Of a stretch of 34,875 nt of DNA, positions 10,901-17,410 are shown piece after piece. A model generated the notes under the pieces. That model worked only from the letters and a program-made list of their open reading frames with translations. It ran no database searches and was not told where the DNA came from. The translations under genes were made by a program, and so were the position numbers. Location: the NCBI GenBank assembly GCA_012033055.1, contig JAAUPR010000027.1, positions 3,902-38,776 on the forward strand. The letters are read 5' to 3'. Position 1 is the first letter of the stretch. Every line of letters begins with the position of its first letter. Origin of the DNA: Limnothrix sp. RL_2_0. Lineage in GTDB: Bacteria; Cyanobacteriota; Cyanobacteriia; Cyanobacteriales; MRBY01.

Positions 10901-11960
10901 CAATATTAAAGCCACCATTACCGCCACCACCACCGAGACTTTGGGCATTAAAACCAATGGAACTATTTCCAGAAGTAGAAATCACCCCTGTTGAAGCAGC
11001 ATTTACACTGCCGCCTACGCCACCGCCACCGCCGGAACCCCCCACGCCGATACTGATTGCACCACTACCAACACCTGCCCCAGAACCAGAAGCAACAAAA
11101 GTAAAGCCGCCGTTACCACCACCACCGCCCACAGACTGGACTAAAACACCGCCAGAATTAGCTGCGGTTGTTGTGACATTAGATTGCAAATCAGCTTTGA
11201 CTGTGCCACCAGTACCGCCGCTACCGCCAGAACCACCAACATTTACCCCAATTGCGCCGGAAGCGACACCTGCTCCAGATCCGCCAACACCGACTGAATA
11301 ACCACCGTTACCACCACCGCCACCGACGGATTGCACGAGAATACCGATGGCATCACTACCAGCAGTAGAAATAGAACCAGATCGGGTTGCTGCTGTGACT
11401 TGTCCGCCATTGCCACCGGAACCAGCGGAACCTCCAACGCCAACATTAATCGATGCAGAAGCAATGCCTGCGCCAGAACCTGAAACAGCTACGCTGCCGC
11501 CACCATTACCGCCACCGCCACCGACGGATTGGGCTAGAAAACCGGTCGAGTTATTACCTTGGGTTGTGATATCGCCTTCGATACCAACAGAGACTATGCC
11601 ACCAGTTCCACCAGCACCGCCAGCTCCCCCAACACCAACCGAAATGGCACTACTAAACGTCGCACCACCGCTACCTGTAATGGCAACAGCAACACCACCA
11701 TTCCCGCCACCACCGCCGACGGATTGGGCTAGAAAACCGGTCGAGCGATCGCCTGTTGTGAGAATACTGCCACTGAAGCCAGTACTTGTCAGCATATTGG
11801 AGGCATTAAAAGATCCTGCTGTCACCCGACCGCCACTACCACCAGCAGAGCCATCACCGCCAACTGCAATTCCTAAAGATGCCGAGGCTGGGCCACCAGA
11901 TGCCGCTAGGCTCACTGCATAACCACCATTACCACCACCGCCGCCGACGCTTTGGAGCAT
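4935..11960 (-). CDS. Autotransporter segment 3: core passenger of about 35 glycine-rich repeats
   Basis: A 2,341-residue uninterrupted frame with about 35 copies of a 65-68-residue module. Each copy has a turn (STxGDRSxG), the core AQS(V/I/L)GGGGGNGGF, a strand of alternating small and hydrophobic residues ending GSGAGVGSG or GSGAGTGSG, then VNVGVGGSGGxGG and a short VTAT strand. The first 28 copies are very regular; the last seven diverge and gain acidic inserts. No cysteine is evident, as usual for passengers. The family resembles large glycine-rich autotransporter adhesins of proteobacteria; the ligand is unknown. The last about 35 codons after the G7 tract at 5031-5037 are out of frame; the correct reading there is AARTGYSSSGSNINVIVGG. 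The plus strand over this region encodes only proline-rich shadow frames. Confidence 0.75.
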   Translation of the reverse strand: MLQSVGGGGGNGGYAVSLAASGGPASASLGIAVGGDGSAGGSGGRVTAGSFNASNMLTSTGFSGSILTTGDRSTGFLAQSVGGGGGNGGVAVAITGSGGATFSSAISVGVGGAGGAGGTGGIVSVGIEGDITTQGNNSTGFLAQSVGGGGGNGGGSVAVSGSGAGIASASINVGVGGSAGSGGNGGQVTAATRSGSISTAGSDAIGILVQSVGGGGGNGGYSVGVGGSGAGVASGAIGVNVGGSGGSGGTGGTVKADLQSNVTTTAANSGGVLVQSVGGGGGNGGFTFVASGSGAGVGSGAISIGVGGSGGGGGVGGSVNAASTGVISTSGNSSIGFNAQSLGGGGGNGGFNIALSGSGAGVGSGTVNVGVGGSGGTGGTSGVVIASTSTGSITTSGNDSIGVLAQSVGGGGGNGGFVVSATGSGAGVGSGAVNVGVGGSGGSAGDGNTVDLTVANDVTTGGENSHAVVAQSIGGGGGNGGFNITATGSGAGVGSGSISVGLGGNGGTGGNGAKADATFDGFISTIGDRSSGFVAQSIGGGGGNGGFSITATGSGAGVGSGSIGVAVGGNGSSGGAGGVVEADFTGGVNTSGDKASGIVAQSIGGSGGNGGFTISATGDGAGVGSGAVSVGVGGSGGGGGDASDVILTVKEKTSLTDTSITTSGDEAITILAQSVGGGGGNGGFSITASGSGAGVGSGGVSVGVGGSGGTAGIGANVDLSVANDVNTDGENSHAVVAQSLGGGGGNGGFTVALTGSGAGVGSGTVNVGVGGTGAGGGNAGTVTTLVSGNIVTKQKNSYGLLAQSLGGGGGNGGFNVTASGTGAGVGSGAISVGVGGSGGGGGNGSTVNATANGTISTEGDESTAFAAQSIGGGGGNGGFSVDANGSGAGVGSGSLSIAVGGTGGGAGNGGGVTALASQNLSTQGNNSFGFLAQSFGGGGGNGGFVVSATGSGAGVGSGAASIGVGGSGGGGTGGTVDATANGTIRTEGDDSTAFAAQSIGGGGGNGGFNVNIAGSGAGVGSGALTVGVGGSGGGAGDASSVIAKATNNISTKGDRSAGFVAQSLGGGGGNGGFSVTANGSGAGTGSGSVAVGVGGSGGTGGNAGIVDATAEGTISTEGVDATAFTAQSIGGGGGNGGFTVSVTGSGAGVGSGAVNVGVGGSGGNGGTADAVTAIAKGNISTLGDRSAGFVAQSLGGGGGNGGFSVTASGSGAGTGSGTVNVGVGGSGGDGGSASIVDATAEGTITTEGKDAAGFVAQSIGGGGGNGGFSVALTGSGAGVGSGTLNVGVGGSGASGGAAGAVTATAKQDISTIGDGSSGFLAQSLGGGGGNGGFNVGVSGSGAGTGSGALGISVGGKGGTGIDASTVNATAEGNISTEGSDATAFAAQSIGGGGGNGGFSVNVNGSGAGVGSGTLTVGVGGSGGGGGAADDVTAKVVGNITTKGDRSSGLMAQSIGGGGGNGGFNISASGSGAGTGSGAVSVGIGGFGGNGGNAGGVAATMTGNITTRGIDAVGFTAQSLGGGGGNGGFDISLSGSGAGTGSGAINVGVGGSGGGGGDAAAVTATVTSEISTTGDRSGGFLAQSLGGGGGNGGFTIATSGSGAGTGSASVNVGVGGSGGDGGDASTVNASLTGKITTLGADATGFTAQSLGGGGGNGGFNISLNGSGAGKGSGAVNVGLGGSGGGGGDAAAVVARAISPISTTGDRSGGILAQSLGGGGGNGGFNISIVGSGAKTGSGVVGVGVGGSGGGGGNASNVTLTEATGAIMTQGNEAKGVIVQSIGGGGGNGGFNITGAASGVGKQGNGAAVGIGVGGSGGDGGNAGNVAANQDGSITTEGDFSGGLLAQSVGGGGGTGAFNITGVVAINNSPIQVAVGGSGGGAGNAGSVVVNRGNASTSAGNITTNGVGSYGIEASSIGGGGGDAGINFNAGYVFTEVPGLVGQVTIGGAGGTATSGSTVEVNNYSNIKTQGRNSHGIIAQSIGGGGGNANVNYNSTHANFSFLDSFFDDGSSSPSDYNPAIGFSLGGQPADGGNSAQVDVVHVGDIETIGDLSFGIMAQSIGGGGGNADNGSDATFLNLDAPFTESSDDSVVEKDIKTVLLDVATGQDGTLESGGAIGILVEIGRRGGSGGEAGDVTLDSTGAIVTRGKGAYGLIAQSVGGGGGTSTTTSVSASIDPPDDATPGASVEVSVGLEGGTGGFAGDVTVDAEGSVTTFGEDAHAIFAQSVGGGGGLGGYDENLGEVSTGDLTDGISNATADGNDLNFNVRVGGTGGTGGFGGDVIVTSSATVATNADKAVGILAQSVGGGGGEGGLLVRVILPAVRISMSLSVVMVVLACMVARLG

Positions 11961-12200
11961 GATGCCAGTGGATTTCGTCCCCTGTCGTTTCCACTAGGCT
12001 TAAGCCCGTTCCTTGAGATAGATTAACTAGACCGCCGTTTCCACCCGTGCCACCACTACCACCAATAGATACTGAAACAGAACCACCTATACCTGCTGTT
12101 GCTTGTACTGAACCACCCCCATTACCGCCACCGCCACCAACCGACTGCGCAAATAGACCCGTTGAGCGATCGCCCGTTGTCCGAATCACAGAAGGAGTGC
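4935..12200. repeat. Tandem array of about 195-200-bp coding repeats, with a two-unit higher-order period
   Basis: The passenger coding region is a tandem array whose unit is about 195-200 bp, seen for example in the spacing of the QS-GGGGG core near 7014, 7211, 7408, 7604, 7798, 7993, 8187, 8387 and 8578. Between about 6800 and 9000 the units alternate: one type carries GDRSxGF plus QSLGG and GAGTGSG, the other a GxDAT/GDDST turn plus QSIGG and GAGVGSG. This implies expansion by a dimer of about 390-400 bp. Confidence 0.8.
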
Positions 12201-13665
12201 TTGCATCTTGACCCTGTAAGGTCACATTGACATCCCCTGCAATATTTCCATCACCAGCCGTTCCACCGATCGCCACACCAACAAACAAACTTGTCGACGA
12301 TGAGCTACCACCATTACCGCCACCACCACCAATCGACTGCGCCAAAATACCACGCGACTCAGTACCAGCCGTTTCAATCGTTCCACCATGGATAACAGTG
12401 ACATCATCCCCAGTGCCACCACCACTGCCGCTACCGCCAAGCGAGACTAAACCAGACGTTGACGCACCATTACCACCACCAATACTTTGGACAATGATGC
12501 CATGGGAAAAATCACCAGTAGTATCGATGCTGCCATAATTATTCGCGATCACAGCAGCGCCATCACCACCACCATCACCACTACCACCAATACTGACAAG
12601 ACCACCAGAAGAGCCACTGTCACCACCACCACCACCAATACTCTGAGCAACCATGCCACGAGCCGTATCACCATTGGTCGAAATACTACCGTAGTTTTCA
12701 AGGGTGACTGTATTCCCGTCCCCAGCAGAACCACCCGTTCCCCCTAGAGCAACTAGACCATCGGCACCAGCCGTACTCCCGCCGCTCCCGCCAATGGACT
12801 GCGCTAAAATACCATCCGAAAAATCGCCACCATTACCATCATCACCAGTACGAATTTCGCCATTGCTTAAATTTTGGACAAGGACTGTCCCCGCGTCACC
12901 ACCATTCGCTGCATCACCACCAATGGCAACAAGGGCACCATTCCCCCCAGCAGAACCACCACCGCCACCAAGACTTTGAGCAAAAATCCCCTTGGCATTA
13001 TCGCCACGGGTCACAATTAAACCGTTATTCCTCGCCGTGACATTACCACCATCACCGCCATTGTTCGCATTACCTTGAAGAGAAACGATCAGGTTGCCAG
13101 AAGTACCGGAACTGCCACCGGAACCACCGATACTCTGCACTAAAATGCCGTGGGCGTCATCTGCATTCGTGACGATACTTGCCCCTTGATTACTGGTGAC
13201 AGATACATTCCCACCATCGCCGGGGTTGCCACCACTACCACTACCGCCAACTATGCCAAATTGTGAGCCACCACTGCCTCCAGTATTACTTACACTCAGG
13301 CCATAAATGCCGACGGCTCCTGCACCTGTCGTACTAACATCACCATTGTTTGTAACATTGACGCTACCGCCATCGCTTGTATCTCCACCAGAACCACCGC
13401 TCGGCGCGGCAAAACCACTACCACCATCCCCCGCTGCACCACTTTGGCTGTACGCAAAGATGCCATGCTTATCCACACCAGTCGAGGCAGCCTGATTATT
13501 GTTTGTGAGGTTTACTGTGCCGCCAGAACCAGCATCTCCACCTGAACGACCCGAGAAAAAGGATAGATAGGAATCTCCTCCTTCACCGCCATCTCCACCA
13601 ATACTTGCTACTTCGATGGCAATCTGGTTGTTTGCACTAATATCAATATTATTTGTGGCACTCAC
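11929..13665 (-). CDS. Autotransporter segment 2: N-terminal passenger repeats
   Basis: A 578-residue frame, open upstream to about 13878 in the same frame, so the true segment begins at the frameshift near 13863 and not at its first Met. It carries about ten degenerate copies of the passenger module, e.g. GIFAQSLGGGGGSAG, GILAQSIGGSGGSTAG and GMVAQSIGGGGGDSG, separated by VTNNG/STTGD turns. The two or three N-terminal copies are the most diverged (VASIGGDGGEGG, GIFAYSQSGAAG). Beta-strand/turn periodicity suggests a beta-helical or fibrous passenger (inference). The last 10-15 codons (EIHWHHAPKRRRRWW) are out of frame after an extra base at 11973-11975; the correct continuation is the next segment. 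Confidence 0.7.
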   Translation of the reverse strand: MSATNNIDISANNQIAIEVASIGGDGGEGGDSYLSFFSGRSGGDAGSGGTVNLTNNNQAASTGVDKHGIFAYSQSGAAGDGGSGFAAPSGGSGGDTSDGGSVNVTNNGDVSTTGAGAVGIYGLSVSNTGGSGGSQFGIVGGSGSGGNPGDGGNVSVTSNQGASIVTNADDAHGILVQSIGGSGGSSGTSGNLIVSLQGNANNGGDGGNVTARNNGLIVTRGDNAKGIFAQSLGGGGGSAGGNGALVAIGGDAANGGDAGTVLVQNLSNGEIRTGDDGNGGDFSDGILAQSIGGSGGSTAGADGLVALGGTGGSAGDGNTVTLENYGSISTNGDTARGMVAQSIGGGGGDSGSSGGLVSIGGSGDGGGDGAAVIANNYGSIDTTGDFSHGIIVQSIGGGNGASTSGLVSLGGSGSGGGTGDDVTVIHGGTIETAGTESRGILAQSIGGGGGNGGSSSSTSLFVGVAIGGTAGDGNIAGDVNVTLQGQDASTPSVIRTTGDRSTGLFAQSVGGGGGNGGGSVQATAGIGGSVSVSIGGSGGTGGNGGLVNLSQGTGLSLVETTGDEIHWHHAPKRRRRWW

Positions 13666-13760
13666 CGTTGGCCCATCGGCTCCATCCTTACCGTCGGTCG
13701 GGGGAACAACTAAAGCACCATCGCGTCCGTTATCGCCGTCTTTCCCATATTCGATTCGTC

Positions 13761-14132
13761 TTACGCCATCAGCACCGGATTCGTTGATAGAAGGCTCTTG
13801 TGTACCGATCTCTCCTGTTGGAAACAGGGTCGTGGTGGTGAAGTCGTTAAAGGTTTGCTGATCACTAGAGTGGTTGTGCTAGTCGCTGGATTCGTGACTG
13901 ATTGTCCAACGGTTGATGATTGGGAAGGATCTGGGGGAGGGGTTTGGGCGATCGCCGCCTGAGGAGGAACAAAAAAGGAAAAAGCAATCGTTACCCATGC
14001 AGGGCTTCCGAGGGTGATCACACGTCCCAGCGTAAACAGAAATGCGATTAGATTGATAGAAGTGTTTTTGTTGAGAAAGCAATTGTTGTTCACTAATTTA
14101 GTTGAGATGCGTGGATATGAATCGGAAGTCAT
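13761..14132 (-). CDS. Autotransporter segment 1: signal peptide and start of passenger
   Basis: From the Met at 14132 the frame encodes a basic/asparagine-rich leader, then a hydrophobic stretch (NLIAFLFTL ... WVTIAFSFFVPP) ending QAAIAQTPPPDP, which resembles a long Sec signal peptide cut after an AIAQ-type site. The leader is about 60 residues, longer than a normal signal peptide, as is common in large autotransporters. Downstream of about 13863 this frame drifts into non-homologous residues and stops at 13761, whereas frame +1 carries the sensible continuation (TTTTLFPTGEIGTQEPS, then KDGDNGRDG and KDGADGP). The functional part of this frame is therefore about 13864-14132. Confidence 0.65.
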   Translation of the reverse strand: MTSDSYPRISTKLVNNNCFLNKNTSINLIAFLFTLGRVITLGSPAWVTIAFSFFVPPQAAIAQTPPPDPSQSSTVGQSVTNPATSTTTLVISKPLTTSPPRPCFQQERSVHKSLLSTNPVLMA

Positions 14133-14650
14133 ACATCTCAATCCTAATAGGAGAACCCAAGTCATTCGATGAAGATTCTGTAATGCTACGACTTCAGTTT
14201 TTTTTGAATGAATTAATTTGGAAACAAATCAATGCTATTCCCAGTGATCTCTGCATTAACTAAAAACAAGCATAAGCCTTTAAATTCTTTCATAGCAATG
14301 TTTGTAAGACCCTAGTCGTTTTAAATAAAAATCGAAAGAGTACGATAGCAGCCAAAGTCCTTTTTGTCATTGGACAAACATCACAAGTCTCCAAAAGCAA
14401 AGATGGTGTTCTTGAAGGCTTAAGTTTCGATACATCAACATTTATAAAATCAATACATTTATAGATCTTTCAAACAAGACCAGTCAAAACTATTCATATC
14501 AGTCTTATTTCATTTCAAAAAATCATCAAAATACATTTCAAAGGCCATATTTAATAATATTAAATTCGTGGTTTTAAACCATTGATTGATAATATCAAAA
14601 GAAACAGAAGGAAGGCGATCGCCCCCATGTTTTTTTATAAAACGACAATA
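14133..14650. other. AT-rich intergenic region between the giant autotransporter and the kefC-like gene
   Basis: About 500 bases without a gene on either strand. Both flanking genes are on the minus strand, so it should hold the kefC-like gene's 3' end and the autotransporter's promoter and leader. It is strongly AT-rich. The only clear structure is a run of three short inverted repeats at 14549-14598. I could not assign a promoter with confidence. Confidence 0.5.
14549..14598. repeat. Three consecutive short inverted repeats with one-base centres
   Basis: Perfect dyads: ATTTAATA-A-TATTAAAT at 14549-14565, TGGTTT-T-AAACCA at 14569-14581 and TTGATA-A-TATCAA at 14586-14598. Their centres (14557, 14575, 14592) are 17-18 bases apart. 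They lie 53 bases beyond the stop of the kefC-like gene and about 420 bases before the autotransporter start. They could be operator half-sites or weak terminator stems, but AT-rich DNA yields such dyads readily. Confidence 0.6.
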
Positions 14651-16537
14651 CTACGAAACATCTTTGCGGAGATTGGTAGTGTCCCAAGCCTGATTGACCT
14701 CTTGGGGGAGATCATAGTTATCAGCCTGAAAAATCTCTTGTAGATCATCAGAAAGTTGATTAGAACGAGCCACTAAACCGCTTTCATCTTCATGGATTTC
14801 TGCCATCTCGTACATCGCTTCAATATCATGATGGCGAAAGGTTTGGGCATCCCGGTGGGCACGATAGGCTCGGAATCCCAACAATTTCAGCGCTTCGATC
14901 CCCATATGCAAAGATGACTCAAAGGTTTCCCGCTCAATGACATCAACTTTGCGATGAATAAGCTGGTAGGCATGACGACGATCCACAGCCCTCGCCAAAA
15001 TTTTCAGGTGGGGAAAGTGCTTATGGATCATGTCCACCATGTATAGCGATTTTTCGATGTTGTCGATGGCAATAATCATCAATTTTGCATCCTCTGCCCC
15101 GGCGGAATGGAGCAGATCCATGCGGCTGGGATCGCCATAAAACACTTTGTGCCCGAATTTACGCAACATCTCAATGTGGGCTGGATCGTTGTCGAGTACC
15201 GTTGTCTGGAAGCCGTTGGCAATGAGTAACCGATCAATAATTTGACCGAAACGACCGAATCCCGCAATGATCACTGGGGTAGGGCCATTATCGATAGTAT
15301 CGGGCTGGCGATCGCCCACCTTAATTGCAAAACGTGGTTGGATCAACATTTCATTGATGATCATCACCACTGGCGTTAAACCCATGGATAGAGCCACTGC
15401 CACGACGAGAGGGGATGTGACTTCGGGGGGTAAAACCTTACTTTGTTGGGCAAAAGAAAACAGTACAAAGCCAAATTCTCCCCCTTGGGCGAGGGCTGAG
15501 GCAAAGAAAAAGTTCTCGTTGAGAGGCTGACCAGAAAAGCGTCCGAGGGCAAACAAAATCAAGCCTTTGATCACAATTAGCGCAGTCACCAATTCAGCAA
15601 TTAAAAGGGGTTGGGTAAGCAACACATTAAAATCGATGCTGGCTCCCACCGAGATAAAAAATAGTCCAAGCAATAACCCTTTAAAAGGTTCGACGTTAGT
15701 TTCTAATTCATGGCGATATTCATTATCCGCAAGGACAACTCCGGCGACAAATGTGCCCAACGCAGGGGAAAGGCCGACTTTTTGCATGACTAAAGCGATA
15801 CCAATCACCAGTAGTAAAGCGGTGGCGGTGAATAGCTCCCGGAGGCGGGTATCGGCAATGAAACGGAAGATAGGACGCACAAGGAAACGTCCAGCGACAA
15901 TAATGCCACCCACTGCACCCATGACAAGAAGGGTCTGTTGCCAAGCGGGGGAAGTATTCGCGGCTTCGGTGGCGGCGACGAGGAAAATATTCGTGGAGGC
16001 AAAAACCTGATCATGTTCTCCCATCTCCAGCAGGGGCATCAACGCCAACATGGGAATGACGGCAATATCTTGAAACAGCAGCACAGAGAAACAAGCTTGT
16101 CCGGCTTCGGTGCGCATCAAGCCTTTTTCGGTCAGGGTTTGGAGAACGATCGCCGTCGAAGAGAGTGCCAAGGTCATGCCAATGGCTAGACCCATTTTCC
16201 AAGGTAAACCGAAGGCGATCGCCACCCCCATAAAAATCCCCGTAGTGATGGCGACCTGTAGACCACCGACCCCCAAAATAGGCCCCCGCATTCGCCAGAG
16301 GAGAGAAGGTTGCAACTCCAGACCAATAAGAAATAGCATCATCACCACCCCAAATTCGGCGAAGTGCATAATGTCTTCCTGTTCCCCCACAAAGCCGAGG
16401 GCAAAGGGGCCAATCACCACCCCAGCAATCAAATAGCCCAGTACCGACCCCAATCCCAACCGTTTAGCAATAGGCACAGACAGGACAGCAGCCATTAGAT
16501 AAATAAACGCTTGAAAGAGAAAACTTTCACCTTGCAT
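14651..16537 (-). CDS. KefC/KefB-like potassium:proton antiporter with TrkA-N domain (CPA2)
   Basis: A 628-residue protein of typical KefB/KefC length. Residues 1-400 hold about twelve hydrophobic segments of the Na+/H+ exchanger fold, including FQDIAVIP (155-162), the conserved acidic motif of CPA2 exchangers, and ALAQGGEFGFVLF (348-360). Residues 420-540 form a TrkA-N/RCK domain with the dinucleotide-binding GFGRFGQ (426-432) and an acidic residue (D449) at the end of the second strand. The tail from 560 is hydrophilic and acidic. It should sit in a plasma or thylakoid membrane and move K+ outward in exchange for H+. It overlaps the flavodoxin-like kefF/kefG gene by 11 bases, the usual ancillary arrangement, which supports a Kef rather than a generic Na+/H+ role. 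Gating ligand is not shown. Confidence 0.88.
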   Translation of the reverse strand: MQGESFLFQAFIYLMAAVLSVPIAKRLGLGSVLGYLIAGVVIGPFALGFVGEQEDIMHFAEFGVVMMLFLIGLELQPSLLWRMRGPILGVGGLQVAITTGIFMGVAIAFGLPWKMGLAIGMTLALSSTAIVLQTLTEKGLMRTEAGQACFSVLLFQDIAVIPMLALMPLLEMGEHDQVFASTNIFLVAATEAANTSPAWQQTLLVMGAVGGIIVAGRFLVRPIFRFIADTRLRELFTATALLLVIGIALVMQKVGLSPALGTFVAGVVLADNEYRHELETNVEPFKGLLLGLFFISVGASIDFNVLLTQPLLIAELVTALIVIKGLILFALGRFSGQPLNENFFFASALAQGGEFGFVLFSFAQQSKVLPPEVTSPLVVAVALSMGLTPVVMIINEMLIQPRFAIKVGDRQPDTIDNGPTPVIIAGFGRFGQIIDRLLIANGFQTTVLDNDPAHIEMLRKFGHKVFYGDPSRMDLLHSAGAEDAKLMIIAIDNIEKSLYMVDMIHKHFPHLKILARAVDRRHAYQLIHRKVDVIERETFESSLHMGIEALKLLGFRAYRAHRDAQTFRHHDIEAMYEMAEIHEDESGLVARSNQLSDDLQEIFQADNYDLPQEVNQAWDTTNLRKDVS

Positions 16538-17165
16538 GGGCTGTTACCTCGGCGGAATTAATGACTTGGCTCATATCTTGATTGATATAGGCGAGTTGGG
16601 GCAGGTTTTCCCACTGAATCTTATTGTGGTGCAGGGCTTGGAGTATCTGGCGATAATGCTGACCATGGCGTTGGAGATCGTCCTGTGTGCAGCTTTTGAT
16701 TGCCCCATGGATCACGAAAGGCGGTAGATAATCCATGCCACAGAGCCGTGACGTTTGCTCAAAGGGCACAAGTAATTCCCTCATGGTGTAATAGTTGTCT
16801 CCCTCCCGGCAGTAAGCGTCCCTTGTTCCCCCTGTAGAGATGACGGAGAGGAATTTTTTCCCCCGTAATGCCTTCCCTTCATGACCGTAGGCAAAGCCGT
16901 ACTCCAAGACTAAATCTTGCCATTTTTTTAAAATTGATGGGCTGCTATACCAGAAGAAAGGATGCTGGAAAATAATGATGTCGTGGTCAAGTAGTAACTG
17001 CTGTTCCCGTGGCACGTTGATGTGTAAATCGGGATATTCTTCGTAAAGGTCGTTAATGGTCACGCCATCGAGATCGGCGATCGCCTGCAAGAGCTGAATA
17101 TTGACCCGCGATTTTTGGAGAGCCGGGTGGGCAAACAGAATCAAAATCCGATTTTTAGCAGCCAT
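16527..17165 (-). CDS. KefF/KefG-like NAD(P)H quinone oxidoreductase, ancillary subunit
   Basis: Flavodoxin-like fold protein of the NAD(P)H dehydrogenase (quinone)/KefF-KefG family. Visible features are NRILILFAHPALQKSRVN (FMN phosphate loop region), DIIIFQHPFFWYSSPSILK with KWQDLVLEYGFAYG (the conserved HPxxWYxxPxxLKxWxD block), and KKFLSVISTGG. In enterobacteria such proteins bind the Kef channel and are needed for full activity. The stop region overlaps the start of the kefC-like gene by 11 bases, so the two are surely cotranscribed and probably translationally coupled. The start is set at the ATG at 17165 because the family begins within a few residues of the first strand; an upstream ATG at 17204 would add 13 residues. 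No strong ribosome site precedes either. Confidence 0.85.
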   Translation of the reverse strand: MAAKNRILILFAHPALQKSRVNIQLLQAIADLDGVTINDLYEEYPDLHINVPREQQLLLDHDIIIFQHPFFWYSSPSILKKWQDLVLEYGFAYGHEGKALRGKKFLSVISTGGTRDAYCREGDNYYTMRELLVPFEQTSRLCGMDYLPPFVIHGAIKSCTQDDLQRHGQHYRQILQALHHNKIQWENLPQLAYINQDMSQVINSAEVTAHAR

Positions 17166-17410
17166 AACACACAGCAAAATTTGGTGGGACAGTCTTAGGG
17201 TCATTGTGATCTGAAATTCACCAGAATGTTAGCTTCTTGCTAAAAAATCTTCCGTAATAAATATCAAGAACGACAAAATACTGGGTTTAGGGCAAGCTTT
17301 TGCCGACCTATTGTGATCAAAATTTTTAGACAGGCGATCGCCCGCTGGATTGAAAAAAATCATCTATTCTTGAGGAGAGAGAATCCTTTTACGGATCACC
17401 AAATTTTTTT

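Larger units (their letters stand above)
948..14132 (-). pseudogene. Giant autotransporter-like protein (about 4,400 codons), interrupted by five single-base frameshifts
   Basis: Minus-strand frames over 13.2 kb join into one coherent protein: signal peptide, Gly/Ser-rich repeat passenger, then a C-terminal autotransporter beta-barrel ending KMKFSF. Joins implied by the protein sequence: a lost base near 13863 (TTLV then DQQTFNDF), an extra base at the T3 run 11973-11975 (ETTGDE then STGIMLQSVGG), a lost base in the C7 run 5031-5037, a lost base in the C7 run 4863-4869, and a lost base near 2347 (SIYTT then IAGNYIQTE). The frame changes are mutually consistent. The start chosen is the ATG at 14132, with AGGA about nine bases upstream; 14165 is an alternative. 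Such proteins are exported by Sec and displayed at the outer membrane. Recent decay, phase variation and sequencing error all fit; individual segments are listed separately. Confidence 0.75.

Noticed and set aside
4935-12200. Regular 195-200-bp repetition considered as a CRISPR or satellite array
   Set aside because: The units are coding throughout, keep one frame, and show protein-level constraint. There is no short palindromic repeat with unique spacers, and no CRISPR array was seen elsewhere.
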